Below are positions 23,466 to 35,542 of a DNA stretch of 64,000 nucleotides, one piece after another. Within the stretch, counting starts at the first letter, position 1. The number at the start of each line of letters is the position of its first letter. The DNA comes from Thamnaconus septentrionalis (Eukaryota > Chordata > Actinopteri > Tetraodontiformes > Monacanthidae), in contig CM020501.1 of NCBI GenBank assembly GCA_009823395.1, forward strand, positions 7,293,361 through 7,357,360. The letters are read 5' to 3'. Below the pieces are notes generated by a model. The model ran no database searches. It saw only the letters and a list, made by a program, of their open reading frames with translations, and had not been told where the DNA came from. The translations under genes and the position numbers were made by a program.

Positions 23466-23966
23466 CTGTGGAGCCGGGGTGGAGGTCTGCGGCCGCTGTG
23501 CCCTTTGACCTTTTGAAGCACAGACTCCTGCATCATCAGCAGAGGTGTCACTGTCGGAGATGGAGATGATGTCAGGGCCGGAGTCGATCACGATGACTTC
23601 CTCGAGGAACGACGATGGCTTCCGGACGCTGGGTTGGATTTTTCTCTTTTTCTCGCCTTTGCTCTTCTCCCCCTTTTTCGCCAGGGGCAGCTGAGGCTGC
23701 CTGATGTCTGGCGAAGACGGCCAACTGTCTTTGGTGCGTTCCTGTTTTCCGTCATCCACAGGGGCCTTTTCGGTCACCTCCTGCTGGGCGCCGTCCTTTC
23801 CTTCCTCTTCGCCCACCTCCACCTCCTCCTCGTCCCTGGGGTTTGAGTAGTGCAGCTGGCTGTAGAGGTGGAACTCCAGCTCACTGTTGACCTCTGACCC
23901 GTCCGAATCCCCTTCATCCTCTTGATAAAGGTCGTCCTCCAGCTCCGTCCGATCTTGACAGTACAT
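23466..23966 (-). CDS. zcchc7: zcchc7 first coding exon (acidic N-terminus)
   Basis: The exon encodes residues 1-167, starting MYCQDRTELEDDLY. The ATG is at 23966. The GTG codon just before it is in frame but is not a plausible eukaryotic start. Residues about 8-40 (EDDLYQEDEGD, then LEFHLYSQLHYSNP) align with the human N-terminus (EDDLYRDE, then VEFQLYSQIHYAQD). A Glu-rich stretch, a Lys-rich stretch (KGEKSKGEKKRK) and a hydrophobic-acidic motif (VIVIDSGPDIISISDSD) follow. The last resembles a SUMO-interacting motif and sits where human ZCCHC7 has similar IVLSDSE and ITLSDED repeats. The donor reads CCACAG|gtatga and the exon ends in phase 0. This part of the family is poorly conserved, so the start is supported mainly by the short N-terminal match and by length. 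Confidence 0.9.
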
Positions 23967-24072
23967 CACTCCAAAGGACGTGTCATGAACTCACACACAT
24001 ACAGACACGTCGTCAACTCATACACACAGAGTCACACACACACACACACAAAGAGGAATTCTGAGAAGCCAG
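23967..24072 (-). other. zcchc7: candidate zcchc7 5'UTR segment before the start codon
   Basis: Reading the minus strand, a pyrimidine-poor but usable acceptor (tttttatccctacag|CTGGC) ends at 24073. About 106 nt then lead to the ATG at 23966, including an imperfect (GT)n run. This is the nearest plausible splice acceptor upstream of the start codon. It implies that the leader is completed by one or more exons further upstream. There is no transcript evidence here, so the boundary is tentative. Confidence 0.4.
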
Positions 24073-25230
24073 CTGTAGGGATAAAAACAAAACCATGATA
24101 TTTTATTTCAATCATACATTTACCTTTAAATATGTGAAATGTTTATTAACAAACACACTTATGGTGACAATAATTAAAAATGTGTGAAGATACCAAAATA
24201 CAAATATAGATTTTCTTTCTTAACACATTTCTTGATCTTCCATTGATATTCATATTGATATTTAAGAACAGCCAGTGGAAAAGCTGACTTCTATAAAGGC
24301 ATAGGGTTTTATCAGCAGTACCGACCATTTCTAAGCATTTTATAGTGGCTTGTGTTCATTCTCAGAACTTTATTTTTATTTCTGGATTCCAGGAAAGTTG
24401 CCTTGTAGGTTTACTTATTAAAAAAATCAAACAAAAAGAAAAAGAAGTCCTCCAAAACGCGACGTGTTTAACTTTCTGCTAAAACCGGTGCTATGTTTTA
24501 CCTTCGGTGTCTTAGGAAAAGCAAAAAAGCAAAAAAAAAAAAGGCCCGATTTCCAGAACTTTGTGTCATAGCATACAAAAAAAAATTATGAACTTTTTAT
24601 AGACTTTTCTTAGGTCTGCTGAATTGATCAAATGCAAATCCTGTGACAAAAAAAATTACGTAATATGTAACCTAACTGAGCAACGTCAAATATCAAATTC
24701 AGAGCAGAATCATTTAGAAAGAATCCAGACATAAACATTGTTTTATATCCTGTCAGTTTTCAGTTCTGTCTCCTTTTTGTAAAATATATGCTGCACACCT
24801 CAAAATATTCAACAAAGGCCGATCCACATCTGGAGATCACATAACCCAAACTATAACAGCGGGTGCATCGTTACCGACATCGTTTCAAACGGTCAGTCAC
24901 GTGCAGATTCATGTGTCAGTGATTAAGTGCAAGAGAACATGGAACCAGCATCAATTACAGGCAGGACACAGACTTTGGTCTCCTCCTCAAATCCATGAGG
25001 GCTTGTTAACAGAGTGGAGGGGGAACACACAGATCAGCTGCGGATACAGCAGGCTGTTTTATGAAAGCTGACTTGGGCTCTGATTTAATCAGCTGTTGAG
25101 CGATGATGTCAACAAAACACTTTAAACAGACATAATTTAGAGCCCGCTTTCAATGTCTGCGTTACAAACTGTGAAATCATCTTCTCACTGCACTCTGGGA
25201 AAACACTGAGGGTAATTTTACAAATATGTT

Positions 25231-25359
<129 letters not shown>

Positions 25360-25912
25360 GAGTGAACAGAGAGGGAGCACTGGCCCATTGCTCTGTCCAG
25401 TCCGGCGTGTCTGCGCCATGATGGCTGGAGATGATTGGCTCCCAGACCTCACATACTGCAGAAACGCCACGCTACATGGTCACCAGCCGGCCACCGGGGA
25501 TTAAAGCGACAGAAAGAAAAGTCTTTCCGCCTGGCGGGGAAGATCAACAATTCTTCACTTTGCACAAGAGTCCTGTGGACCACGAGTGACCAAGTTTTTA
25601 TAGCGCTGGAAAGTTGGAGTTATTGCTGCAGGTTCAAAACAGTCCTCTAGCAGAGCTGGTGTGTTCAAGCAATCTTCTAGTTCTCTGGTGCATCAGCTCA
25701 TCGTCGCATCCGTTTAAGAGGGATAGAAATTGTCGCCCTTACGTCTTAACGAGTCCAAGTCCAGAAAATTACAGAAGCTTGATCTTTGCAAACATATAAA
25801 TTAAAAATGATTTTGAATTATTGCAGACACATCACATGTGTGGCCCATTTACGAAAGACAACTCACTTTACCAGTGTTCTCTGACAGAAATATGTGCCTC
25901 TAGCCTGTCAAC

Positions 25913-25913
<1 letters not shown>

Positions 25914-25956
<43 letters not shown>
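25914..25956 (+). repeat. (TTA)n microsatellite
   Basis: About 14 perfect ATT/TTA units in the zcchc7 leader region. Confidence 0.95.
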
Positions 25957-25957
<1 letters not shown>

Positions 25958-26992
25958 GTGTGCTTAAACACTCACAAAGACACTGAAACCTCTCCAAGCC
26001 CAGCCAGGCGTTTGTTCCCCTCTGGAGACCATCTCACAACCACCTTATTTTGTCCTCTTCCATACATGCGGAAGGTAGCACAACGCATCAGTTTTAGCAA
26101 GAGGCAAAAACCACCAAACCATGGCAAAACATAAAAATATGCCGTTTCGACGTGGAGATGAGAAGAGTTTTTAGGAAACTTAATTGTGAAAGTTGCTCCA
26201 CTGAAGTCCAAGAAACTGGGAAATTAAAATTCCCTGGATAAATGGCCATTGCAAAACACATTATAATTCATAACAGACAAATTTGCAACCACTGATGGTA
26301 CTCACAGCAAAAGAAAAAGAGAGAGCTTATTGGTAACACACAATTGTGTCAGTGATTCAAGTTTGGGAGGTCCTGTTTTGACTTTACTGTGTTCTCAATT
26401 TATTCAAACCCTGAACACGCACCTATACATCTCACACAACCCCAAATGTTGTTTAGTTGAAACGTAGGAGGAACCTTCGACACGATGAAATCAACAACGT
26501 TCTGCCTTAGCCCATGGTTGATGTGCCATTCAAATCTTGGACAAACAGTGTGCGTCAGGCTAGGAAAGCCAACGGCAACAATGCATGTGTGCATCTAATT
26601 TTTTAAACTTACAAACGAAAGGCTGTCAATGTCATTTAAACTGAAATGTGATTATGGAATGTTTCGCCTCCGAAGCCAAAATGAGATCCTATCTGACTTT
26701 TTGGGATCAACTCCTAATTCAACGAATGTTGGTTAAAAATAAACAGCGACACAGTTGCTTCACATGACGCAAACACGCATATCGCTTCACAAGACCGAGA
26801 CATGTTAAATATCTTTAAACACACATATATTAGGACATCAGCCGGATATATGAGCCAGTGACATTTTACTGTTGAGATCTAATGTCAAGCAAAATAGAAA
26901 GCACCTGACATTGCACTCTGATAGCCAAAGCTAGCAGCATGCTAACACGTTAGCAATAAATAACTCACTCTATTGGCTCTGTGAGAAGACGC

Positions 26993-27094
26993 TTAGCGAA
27001 TGACCATATAACGGTGGCTGAAAGCGATAGAGGCGATCGAGAAAACGGTGCTGAGGTCAATCACCGACTTTAAATCGTCCCTAGCGGAGTCCAT
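26993..27094 (-). CDS. 33-codon ORF of unknown status in the zcchc7 leader
   Basis: On the minus strand, an ATG in a near-perfect Kozak context (ctgaccATGGA) opens a 33-codon frame that begins MDSARDDLKSVIDLSTVFSI and ends at TAA. The middle is hydrophobic (VFSIASIAF) after an acidic start, so a membrane-associated micropeptide is conceivable. Codon third positions are C/T-rich and the segment is CpG-rich compared with its surroundings. A consensus donor (AATAGA|gtgagt) follows 24 nt after the stop codon. It could be an upstream ORF in an alternative zcchc7 leader exon, a separate small gene, or chance. I do not recognise the peptide. Confidence 0.25.
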   Translation of the reverse strand: MDSARDDLKSVIDLSTVFSIASIAFSHRYMVIR

Positions 27095-27290
27095 GGTCAG
27101 CATGGGTCCTTCTGTCTATCCACGTGCTTACAAGCAGCAGAGCAGCCGGTAGAATGTAAACAGTGAAGCACTTAGGTCACAAACACGCACGAAAGACAAT
27201 GAAGATTTTGGAATAAATGAGAAAATGGTCAAATGTATCCTTGTGTGCGTATGTCAAATACTTGAGAAGTGCCAATAAGCATTAACTTAC

Positions 27291-27370
27291 CTTTATTTAA
27301 CAATATGCAGAAAATATAGTGCAGGAAAATCTCCCCTATCACCGGCTACCCTGGGACGAGCGAACCACTT
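27291..27370 (-). other. zcchc7: candidate non-coding exon 1 of zcchc7
   Basis: Minus-strand sequence running from an ETS-type promoter motif reaches a perfect consensus donor, AATAAAG|gtaagtt, at 27290. The interval has no ATG-initiated frame of note. Position (divergent to pax5, 3.4 kb before the zcchc7 start codon), promoter motif and donor together suggest the transcription start region and a short leader exon. The 5' edge is a guess. Confidence 0.45.
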
Positions 27371-27420
27371 CCGGGTTCATCCGGGGAAAAGAATTGTGGG
27401 CGTATCGTAAAGTTTCCCTG
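27360..27420 (-). promoter_or_regulatory. zcchc7: candidate zcchc7 core promoter
   Basis: On the minus strand, CCGGAAGTGG (27374-27365) is a strong ETS/GABP-type site. It is preceded by a CCCACAATTC element (around 27391-27400) resembling the ZNF143/THAP11 motif. There is no TATA box. This is the usual make-up of a housekeeping promoter and suits a ubiquitous RNA-decay cofactor. The assignment rests on motifs and position only. Confidence 0.45.
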
Positions 27421-29018
27421 CGTGCTGAGAAAGAGTTTCTGAATTGTTGAGACTTAGTTTGACAATTTCAGAGCTGTTGTCGTAAATTGTGTGACCAAAT
27501 GATCTTGACTTAATTAAAAAAAAATAAATTAAAAAAAAAAATCGTTTGTGTGAAATTGTTTTACAGTCAGGCACTTACACAGACACTTTTATGGACCAGT
27601 GTAATTTTGTATTTTCAGTCAATATGTCGTTGGAAGGTGATACGAAACGTAGTAACTGCTTTGTCGATATCGTGCTCTTGGGAAATTGAGGGACTATCTT
27701 GTACCTTATACCCATAAAATATGACACTTAGAGATGAAGGACAAATGTATCAGTCTCATATATAATCTTAAAATGGTTATATTGCCATTGAATAAAATTC
27801 ACAATCATATATGAATGTATATGTTAGAATAACTAGAAAAAGCAGCAGCTGTTTCACTGGCCCAGAAGGTGTATCTACTTTTGGTTTCATAATTTTACTC
27901 AGACATCTCACATCATGATTTAAGATCTGAGGTTGGACATGGGACTTTCATGTCTCTATTGCCACATTTTACAACAGAACTGTTAAAATATGAATGCTGC
28001 AGTACTGTAACAGACCCGTATGATTATCATTACAATATAAAATGAAATTGTTTAAAAATGAACTATTTAAAATAAAATCAGTGAAGCGATTCTGTGAACC
28101 AGAACTGTGTACCATCAGCGGTTCTCTGTAAAGGTTTCATTTTATCTATTCAATCTATTTATCCTCAAATGACCTCCCATTTTTTTCTTTGATCTAAATA
28201 AATAGCCAAATGACTTTCACCAACTATGAGGGATGTGGATTACAGTTCCAGTTGAACCTTAATGTTAGGGTTCGTGTTTAAACGTGTTATAGAGTTATAG
28301 AACACCCAGAAAATACATTAGTCTGAATAGGCAGATACAAAAGGTTTAATTATTGAAGTTGATGTTAGTTTTAAAGTGAGTTACTTCTTATGCATCACAT
28401 CTCTTTCTGCAGACAAAAGATTGCTTACTGCCTGACAGTAATTTCGACCGTATAGCGACTATTCTCAGTCTGATGGATGCTCGGCATTTGCACCCCCTCC
28501 TCAATAAGGCACAAATATTAGTTATAAAACGTACATGTGCACACTGGCTGTGTGTATGAATGTTTGAGTGACTTGTATGGACCTTCAGGCCTATGCTATT
28601 ATTACACGCTGATAGGAATGTAAATCTATATGTAAATGTAATTCAACAGACTGGCTATCGCCATCAGTCATATTTGTCACAAGTAGAATACAGCAAAATT
28701 ATGCCAGCTGTGCTCTTATGTCGACTGGGTAACATTAACATCCATCTTTCCCGCTCCTGCTATATCATGAGAATAATAGTGAACTCAGGTATATCCTTCA
28801 GGCATCACAATCACAATGATAGTGAGTGAATGGCAGTATGATAGACAATCAGAGGGAGAATGCCATCTGATTCCAGAGGCTTCTCCATGCGTGTCAATGG
28901 GGGAAAGGCCATCGCAGAGTTGGATTATTCCTTTCAAAGGTTAGGCTGCTTCTCGTGTTTGAACACTCACTTTTAGTCTATATGTGAAACAGACAGAGAG
29001 GTGAGGGGAGTGGGGGGT

Positions 29019-29024
<6 letters not shown>

Positions 29025-29058
<34 letters not shown>
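29025..29058 (+). repeat. (GA)n microsatellite
   Basis: About 17 GA units in the intergenic region. Confidence 0.93.
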
Positions 29059-29063
<5 letters not shown>

Positions 29064-30934
29064 GCACTTATTATCCTGCATCTATTTTGTTTTTGGGAAG
29101 GGGGCCTCAGCCTCCTCTGCTCCCCCCTATCTTTCTAAATTGGATGCAGGTTTGGGATGCCTCACTGCCTCAGTGAAATTGTGATGGGGCTGCCTGATTT
29201 TGGGTTCCATGCATTTGAAGGTATTTATTTATTTAAAAAAAAAAAAAAAAAAAAGGTAGAGGAGACGAGCTGAATGGAGGCATCTGGTTCAGCGGTTCAT
29301 CTTGGAGAGTCCAAACCACTGGTGTGTTGAAGATGGATGGAGAGCTCCGGACAGGGATTTGGTGTCCCCTGATTTTCCAATCATACATTCCAGAGGGGTG
29401 GTTCTGCCTGATGAATGATCTTTATTGGAGAGAGGAAGTTAAAAGAAGCATGTCATTGCTCTCATTCGCTGGTGTTTGTACGTACCATGGTGGCTCCTGC
29501 CTTCATTTTGGTGGCACTGAAGACTTGAGCACTTCCAGTGGAGTGTTATGTCAAAGCAGAATTGTCGTCCGACTCTGGGATATTGGCAATATTCTGTGAC
29601 TGATGGTCAGGGGTCTCTCCTGATGACTGAAAACGCTCTGACTGTTGACTTAATGTTGCAATTTCTTAACTTTGGTTGACATTACTGAAAGAGAAACCTT
29701 TTGTGCCGTTGGTAAATTTTGAGCTCGCCATTTTAAAAGAATACCCAACGTATTCCGTATGGCTTTTACAGTCTTTAGAGAAATTAGATAAAAATCAAAA
29801 TAAATATTCAAGTATTGTCAAATTGTTATGCTGAAAGAAAGTCACTTCACGAAGGTCCAAAAAAGCCAGCCAACATCAAAAAGCCATGTATGAGAACATT
29901 TATTAAATGAGCAAATATTCAGGAGAGAGTGGCTGTTGCAGTACTCAGGAATCATTTGTGACAACACCAAAGGAGGAGTCTCATCTCCAACCACTGCTGG
30001 TTTCATCAGCTCGTTTCAGTTCTGCAGCAAGACTCCAGTTGCAAACAAATCTGCTTCCTTTCTGGTTGCTGGAACTGACTTCCTTGTTACTGTATGTAAA
30101 TACAGCGAGGTCGCCTGCAAAAAAGCAGCCACGCAGAAGGAATTCCCTCCAAAAAAAAAAGAAAAGGCGGAGTGGGGGGGTCTCGCCCTGGATCAGCGCT
30201 TCGGAACAAAAATGGCTTCCATGCATCACACGTATGGGGCCCTCAGTGCTGGAGTCATGTTCAGTCTTTTATGATTCTACTCCTTACTGGTGTCATTCTT
30301 ATTTTACTTCAGCACACAGACTGTGTTGTGTCACTGTGTAATTTTTTTCTTCACTCCTATAAATGACTGTATTAATAGGAGATATGATGGCATCATACAT
30401 TGAGGTGTCTTGGCAATATCCACTAGGACACCTTAATTATTGGCTCTGGTTACAGCCACAGGCAAAGTCTGTGTTCAGGTGGAAACACATTTAGAAGACA
30501 ATATGCAAGGATAAAGCCTGACATTTTGAATCATGTCACAGAATAAATCTTTGGGTTTAGATCACTGGAACCAAAAGCTTTTGTGTCACAGTCTCTGGTA
30601 CTGACTTACTCAACCCTAAGATTAAGTAAAATTCACATAGTGTTTTGACTTTATTAGTGTAAGTATTAGCATGTGTTTATTGAATAAGAAATATTGTTTC
30701 CATACAAGGATTCTTTGAAGGCTCAGAGAGATTATTAAAGTTTATTGAGCGAAATGATGTCAGTCCTGTTCAAAACGTTTTCTGTTCAATCATTTGGGAC
30801 AATGATTGAACACAATGTGTGACAATTAAATCTCATTAATATGCTTAATAAGGGCAACTTAAACGTATCATATGGTCTTCATAAAGCAAGCAGATTTACT
30901 ATTAATTATTTTGATTGATGTTATACAACAACTA

Positions 30935-31334
30935 CAGTAGTGGAAGGCCTTTGCATACCTCATGCATTTGTGATGTCTTGTATTGTGATAAGAATCAATC
31001 TGGAGAATCCAAGTGCAGTCTATTTTAGCCACCAGTCTATTTCAGCCACCAACATTTACCCACATGTTGCACATGCACTGTTCCATCCAGCTCAGAACTG
31101 GATGTTTATTATTGCAACGCATCCTGAGTACAAGAGTACAAAAACAATTGAAATTTTGTTTTCTTATTTTTGTCTAATAACAGTAGGCAATAAAAATAAT
31201 TCTACTTGTTTTTGTGCGTTCACAGCCAACCCTTTTTAAATAACCAAAAATAAATGATATGACAAATATTTATTGGGAATAATTGGGATCGTGTAGAAAA
31301 TTTAAGGGTGAGCAAAAACCTTTTTCCACTACTG
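30935..31334. mobile_element. 400-bp MITE with terminal inverted repeats and TA duplication
   Basis: The left end CAGTAGTGGAAGGCCTTTGC (30935) is matched on the opposite strand by the right end CAGTAGTGGAAAAAGGTTTT (from 31334 backwards), allowing small gaps. Both ends are flanked by TA (30933-30934 and 31335-31336), the target duplication of the Tc1/mariner superfamily. There is no transposase frame inside, so it is a non-autonomous miniature element. The ends are well kept, which suggests a fairly recent insertion. The family is not recognised. Confidence 0.78.
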
Positions 31335-31881
31335 TAGTCTATTTCCTATCAGCAACTGATAGATCAGTGAATAGATTAGCAGGTCTTTGCTTTTCCTTAT
31401 ATCATTTAAAAAAAAACAAATGTAACCAGTAGAGAGCTGACCAGCAAATGAAACACCTGTCAAACAGAACAATGTGTATCCAAATTTACAGTAAATATCG
31501 GTCAAACGCAAATACAGTTTTAAATATTTTAAGCTCAAATTTGGTATTGAGCAATAATATCAAGTACTTCAGTGTAAATAAAAGGCTTTCATTGTAAAAT
31601 TCTCCTGAACTGTGTACCTGTGGTTTCATGTTTACCTCGAACAGAGATGCAAGAGAGAACATCTTCCACCTGCCATGAGGTTTTGTTACCTTTTCCAGCC
31701 AGGACCTCTGTTGCTCAACTTTTTAGTTGTTTTTGGTGGTCAGAAGATGTGAAATCTCCCTTTCTGTGATACATCAACAGTTTGCTGCTGCTCACAGCAG
31801 GTAGGGCACAGAACAAAACCAGCCTGACAAACACCTTTTCAGTCCAACTGGCTTGTGCCTTATGGGGATTAAATTTGTGAA

Positions 31882-31886
<5 letters not shown>

Positions 31887-31933
<47 letters not shown>
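31887..31933 (+). repeat. (CA)n microsatellite
   Basis: About 23 CA units in the intergenic region, 0.55 kb after the MITE. Confidence 0.95.
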
Positions 31934-31935
<2 letters not shown>

Positions 31936-32729
31936 GTCCCACCTACACCCCACGGCCACTCGATCCCACAACACCTCTTTGACTGCATAGAGTATAAAAC
32001 CACATTGACAGGCGCCTTGTCCACTCTTGTTGAATTGTCACGCTGAAATGTTTACCTTTACATACAAATAGCCCAGTGTCATGTTATGTCACATAATGTT
32101 TCATGGACAAATAATGTGTCCCATTTCTCAATCCGCCCCGCAGCCCTTAAGCCCCCTTGTAGCTTCTATGGTCACAGCAAACAGCCAGACACCCTGGGTG
32201 CCGAAAAGGGACCCTTGTGTGACCACTGCAAAGTGCCAGTCTGAATTAAATCCCTGGGATGTCAGTGGTGGCTGAACCAGCACTGCACGGCAGACACTTT
32301 GGTGAAAGCCAAAGGAGGGTTGTTACCACACAGAAATATGGACATGTGTATAATCAAATACTGATATTTGGTTGCATCAAAGAGCATAAATAATGATATG
32401 AAACTAAAAATGAAAGAGAAGTATGGGGATTTTCAAATAAGTTGCAAAGAAAACACAAAATCCCTTTTCTCAGAAAAAACTATTTCAGAAGTTTTGACTC
32501 AATGGGGGAAAAACAATTACAGAATTTAGATGAGGCTATCATATCAAAAAAATTTTGCTTTTGCAATCTCTCAACATTTTGCATTACAAATTCTATAGCA
32601 AAGTCTAGTAAACGTTTGCTTCATGTACAAAAAAAAAATCAACGTTTTGTTACATAAAGCATCAAGCACTTAATAAAATTTCATTGTCAAAGGAAAACAA
32701 GCATTGCCTTCATTTATGTTAATTGAGTT

Positions 32730-33075
32730 AGGTGTTTTCAGAAAAAACTAATAGGCACTTTCTATAAAGTGGGAGGAGGGCATATTTTTTCCATTATTAT
32801 ATCATTGTCTTCCTCTTTGCATTTGGACAATGGCCAGAATGCGGTCTTATGACCTGAGTTTCTCGGCTTTGCAGTGAATTTCCACAGGCAGAGAGACACT
32901 GAACAGCTCCCTCTCCCAGCCCCCCATGTTTACGTGTTTACTTTTTGTTATAATCGCCCCTTTGGTTCTTCTGTCTCGCGCTTTAGTGCGATTCTTTCCG
33001 GTTCCGCTCGGTGAGAGCGAGGGGTCACAAATACAGCTACTCCCCCCGCACTTCCCTCACATTAATTCCGTTAAT
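32730..33075. promoter_or_regulatory. candidate conserved non-coding block between the genes
   Basis: Complex sequence about 2.8 kb before pax5 exon 1A. It has a SOX-like GGACAATGGCC (32826), CCTTTGGTTCTTC (32959) and TCCGTTAATTAGCACG (33067). It lacks repeats and coding potential. Confidence 0.33.
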
Positions 33076-34029
33076 TAGCACGCGGATGAAAAACAAACAA
33101 GGGATGAGTTTTCTACACAAACTATGACGAATTCTTCGAGGAGACGCTGTCCGCAGATCAGATATGGAGCAAAACAAAAGAAAAATAAAGTACGAGCAAG
33201 AAACAAAGAATAAAAAAATAAATAAATACATAGAGCCCAGACTAATTGAGAATAACGACACAACACTGAACTGAAACCCGTAATAGCGGAAAAGTAACAA
33301 TGATCACGAATTACATTTTTTGTCAGTTTAAAAACTGCAATATTCGTTTTTCAATTTGTTCCAAATAACTAAAAAACGATAACGAAAGTCATTTTATTAG
33401 CTTTAGAGACACTTTTGACTTTAAGTTAACTAAAATGTCAGCATGAACTCCAGGCCTACATCTGTAAAAACTACTAAAATATTGAAGTATAATAGTGAAA
33501 ACTAACACTAAATGAAATACTCTGAAAATCTATTTGAGTGCCTTCCTTCCCGTCTTGTCCTATATAACAAATACTCACATAATAAGAACAACTGAAAGGA
33601 ATGGACCGTTATTAACAGTTACTAATAATTGCATACAGCAATTAAAAACTCTGCTGGAGTCCCACACAATTGTATTTTCTTTTTACCCACTATCACGTGT
33701 CAGAAATGCACTGAATAATTCTCCAAAATGGTCATGCATGTATTAGGCCCAATCAAAAATAAACAAATTCATCAATAAATAAATCAATAAAAAAAATCAT
33801 GTACATATATATGTAGACACTGTGGTCGAAAGGTCTCATCTTAACCAATCTAATGAATCAGAACAGCCAATCACAAGGTGCAATAATAAACGGCAGTTTG
33901 TATTTCATGAGCTACTTTATGCAGCAGGCCCTCAGTGCTTTTCATATGAGATTCAGGTGCACTTAAAGGACCCTTTATTTCCTCCACCGGCTCCAGGTTC
34001 GGAGCACGCGGACATGCTTGTGTTTCACG

Positions 34030-34240
34030 AGGAAACACCGGCATTTATGTTTTGGTGTTGTTGGCGCGAGCCGAAGGTCAGGGTCGTAGTGTTGCAGCGC
34101 GAGGCGACAAGCGGAGCAAAATGGCTCAGTGTCTCGCGCTTTGTTCCGCACTCAATTGTCTCGCGGCTGCGCGTGAACCCTGAGACCCGCGGCCGTCTGG
34201 AGGGCGCGCGCCGCACTTTTGGAGCGGAAACATAAATTTG
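34030..34240. promoter_or_regulatory. CpG-rich patch between the genes
   Basis: About 200 bp rich in CG dinucleotides (GGCGCGAGCCG, TCTCGCGGCTGCGCG, GAGGGCGCGCGCCGC) in otherwise A/T-rich intergenic DNA. It lies 1.6 kb before pax5 exon 1A. It could be an unmethylated island marking an upstream pax5 start or a bidirectional element. No recognisable exon or strong donor follows. Confidence 0.35.
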
Positions 34241-34649
34241 TTCTCCGAGTGTAGTAAAAGATGTTTCTTTTCTCTGTAACACAGATGTCTAAAAAGTCAG
34301 CAAATCGCTCTGGTGCACCTTTATTCTCCCGCTTCTACAGTATCTGCTCCATTTCCCTTGTTTGTTACCAACAATCACTAAAAAAAAACAACAACTGGCA
34401 AAATACTTTTTTTCTTGAGGCAGAAAATGCAAAGCAGCTTAGTTTTATCAATTTATTTTTTTTTATCAATAAATTAGTTAAAATGTAGATGAACGTACCA
34501 CAGCAGGTGAAACAAAGACTTCCGCTGCTTTTTGTTTCATCCTAAACCTTTCACATTTATACACATTACAATATGAAATTTGATAATTTTTGCTCAAATT
34601 GCCATTGTTATAGGACGGTGCTCACCATCGTTTTAAAAACAGTATTGGC

Positions 34650-34700
34650 TGACATTTAGCCCCAGGGCCGTGGTTTGCCCATGTCTGGGCTATACCTTTT
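34650..34700 (+). mobile_element. possible hAT transposon end
   Basis: The phrase GGGCCGTGGTTTGCCCATGT (34666) resembles the end of many vertebrate hAT elements (GGGCCGTAGTTTGCCCACCC). No matching opposite terminus was found nearby, so this could be a lone relic or chance. Confidence 0.3.
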
Positions 34701-35219
34701 CTGTTGGCGAAGTAGGTCAGGGAGTTCGTTGGAGACAAAGTCTGAGCGAGTCGAGCAGTTAAAACAGCATCTTCGGAGGATGTTTGCTGCTATGAAATGG
34801 GGAGTGCACACATGTCCGGGGTGTCTTGACCGTTATTGTTCCACAAGATAATGGGATTCTTATGGCGTGAGCCAAAGGAAGCGGCGAGTATCACTATGAG
34901 TGGAACGTTTCAGTTTCAAAATGAATATTTAAATCAAACTTGAACATGTATGCCAAGAACTACCCACAGTGACGGGAAACTACTGCAACGCTGGAGTGAA
35001 GGGCTAAACTCTCGTCGCAGCGCTGTTGCACGCTCGCTCCGCCCCGTTTGCGTGCGTAATGCGTAAAGAGAAGTGTGCGTAACAGGTGTACGCCGTCAGA
35101 GAAGTTTTGAGGTGAAAGTCAATTTGAAAGCTGCTTAAAAGTGTCTAAAACAAGACTGGAGGTAGAAAGAAAGAAAGAAAGAAAGAAACATTTGAGTGTT
35201 TGATCGCAGCAATGTAAAT

Positions 35220-35494
35220 CTGCGGTGGAATTGCGGACATTTATACTCGTTTCCTGCCCAAAGAGCTCTCTTGTTGTCCCACCCAGAGGAAACACTGAAG
35301 AGGTGAAGGGGGGGAGAGAGAGAGCAGAACGGGGGCGGGAAAGTTTAGTAAAGTGGAACTTGGTAACAGATGCGAGTAAAGGTGGGGGGCGCGGCCCGAC
35401 AAGGGACGGGTGATGGTGGTTGTGTGTCTGCACATGAGGGAAGGGGGGGCATGAGCGCTACACTGAGCGAGTGACTCTTTGCTCGGCGTGATCA

Positions 35495-35542
<48 letters not shown>

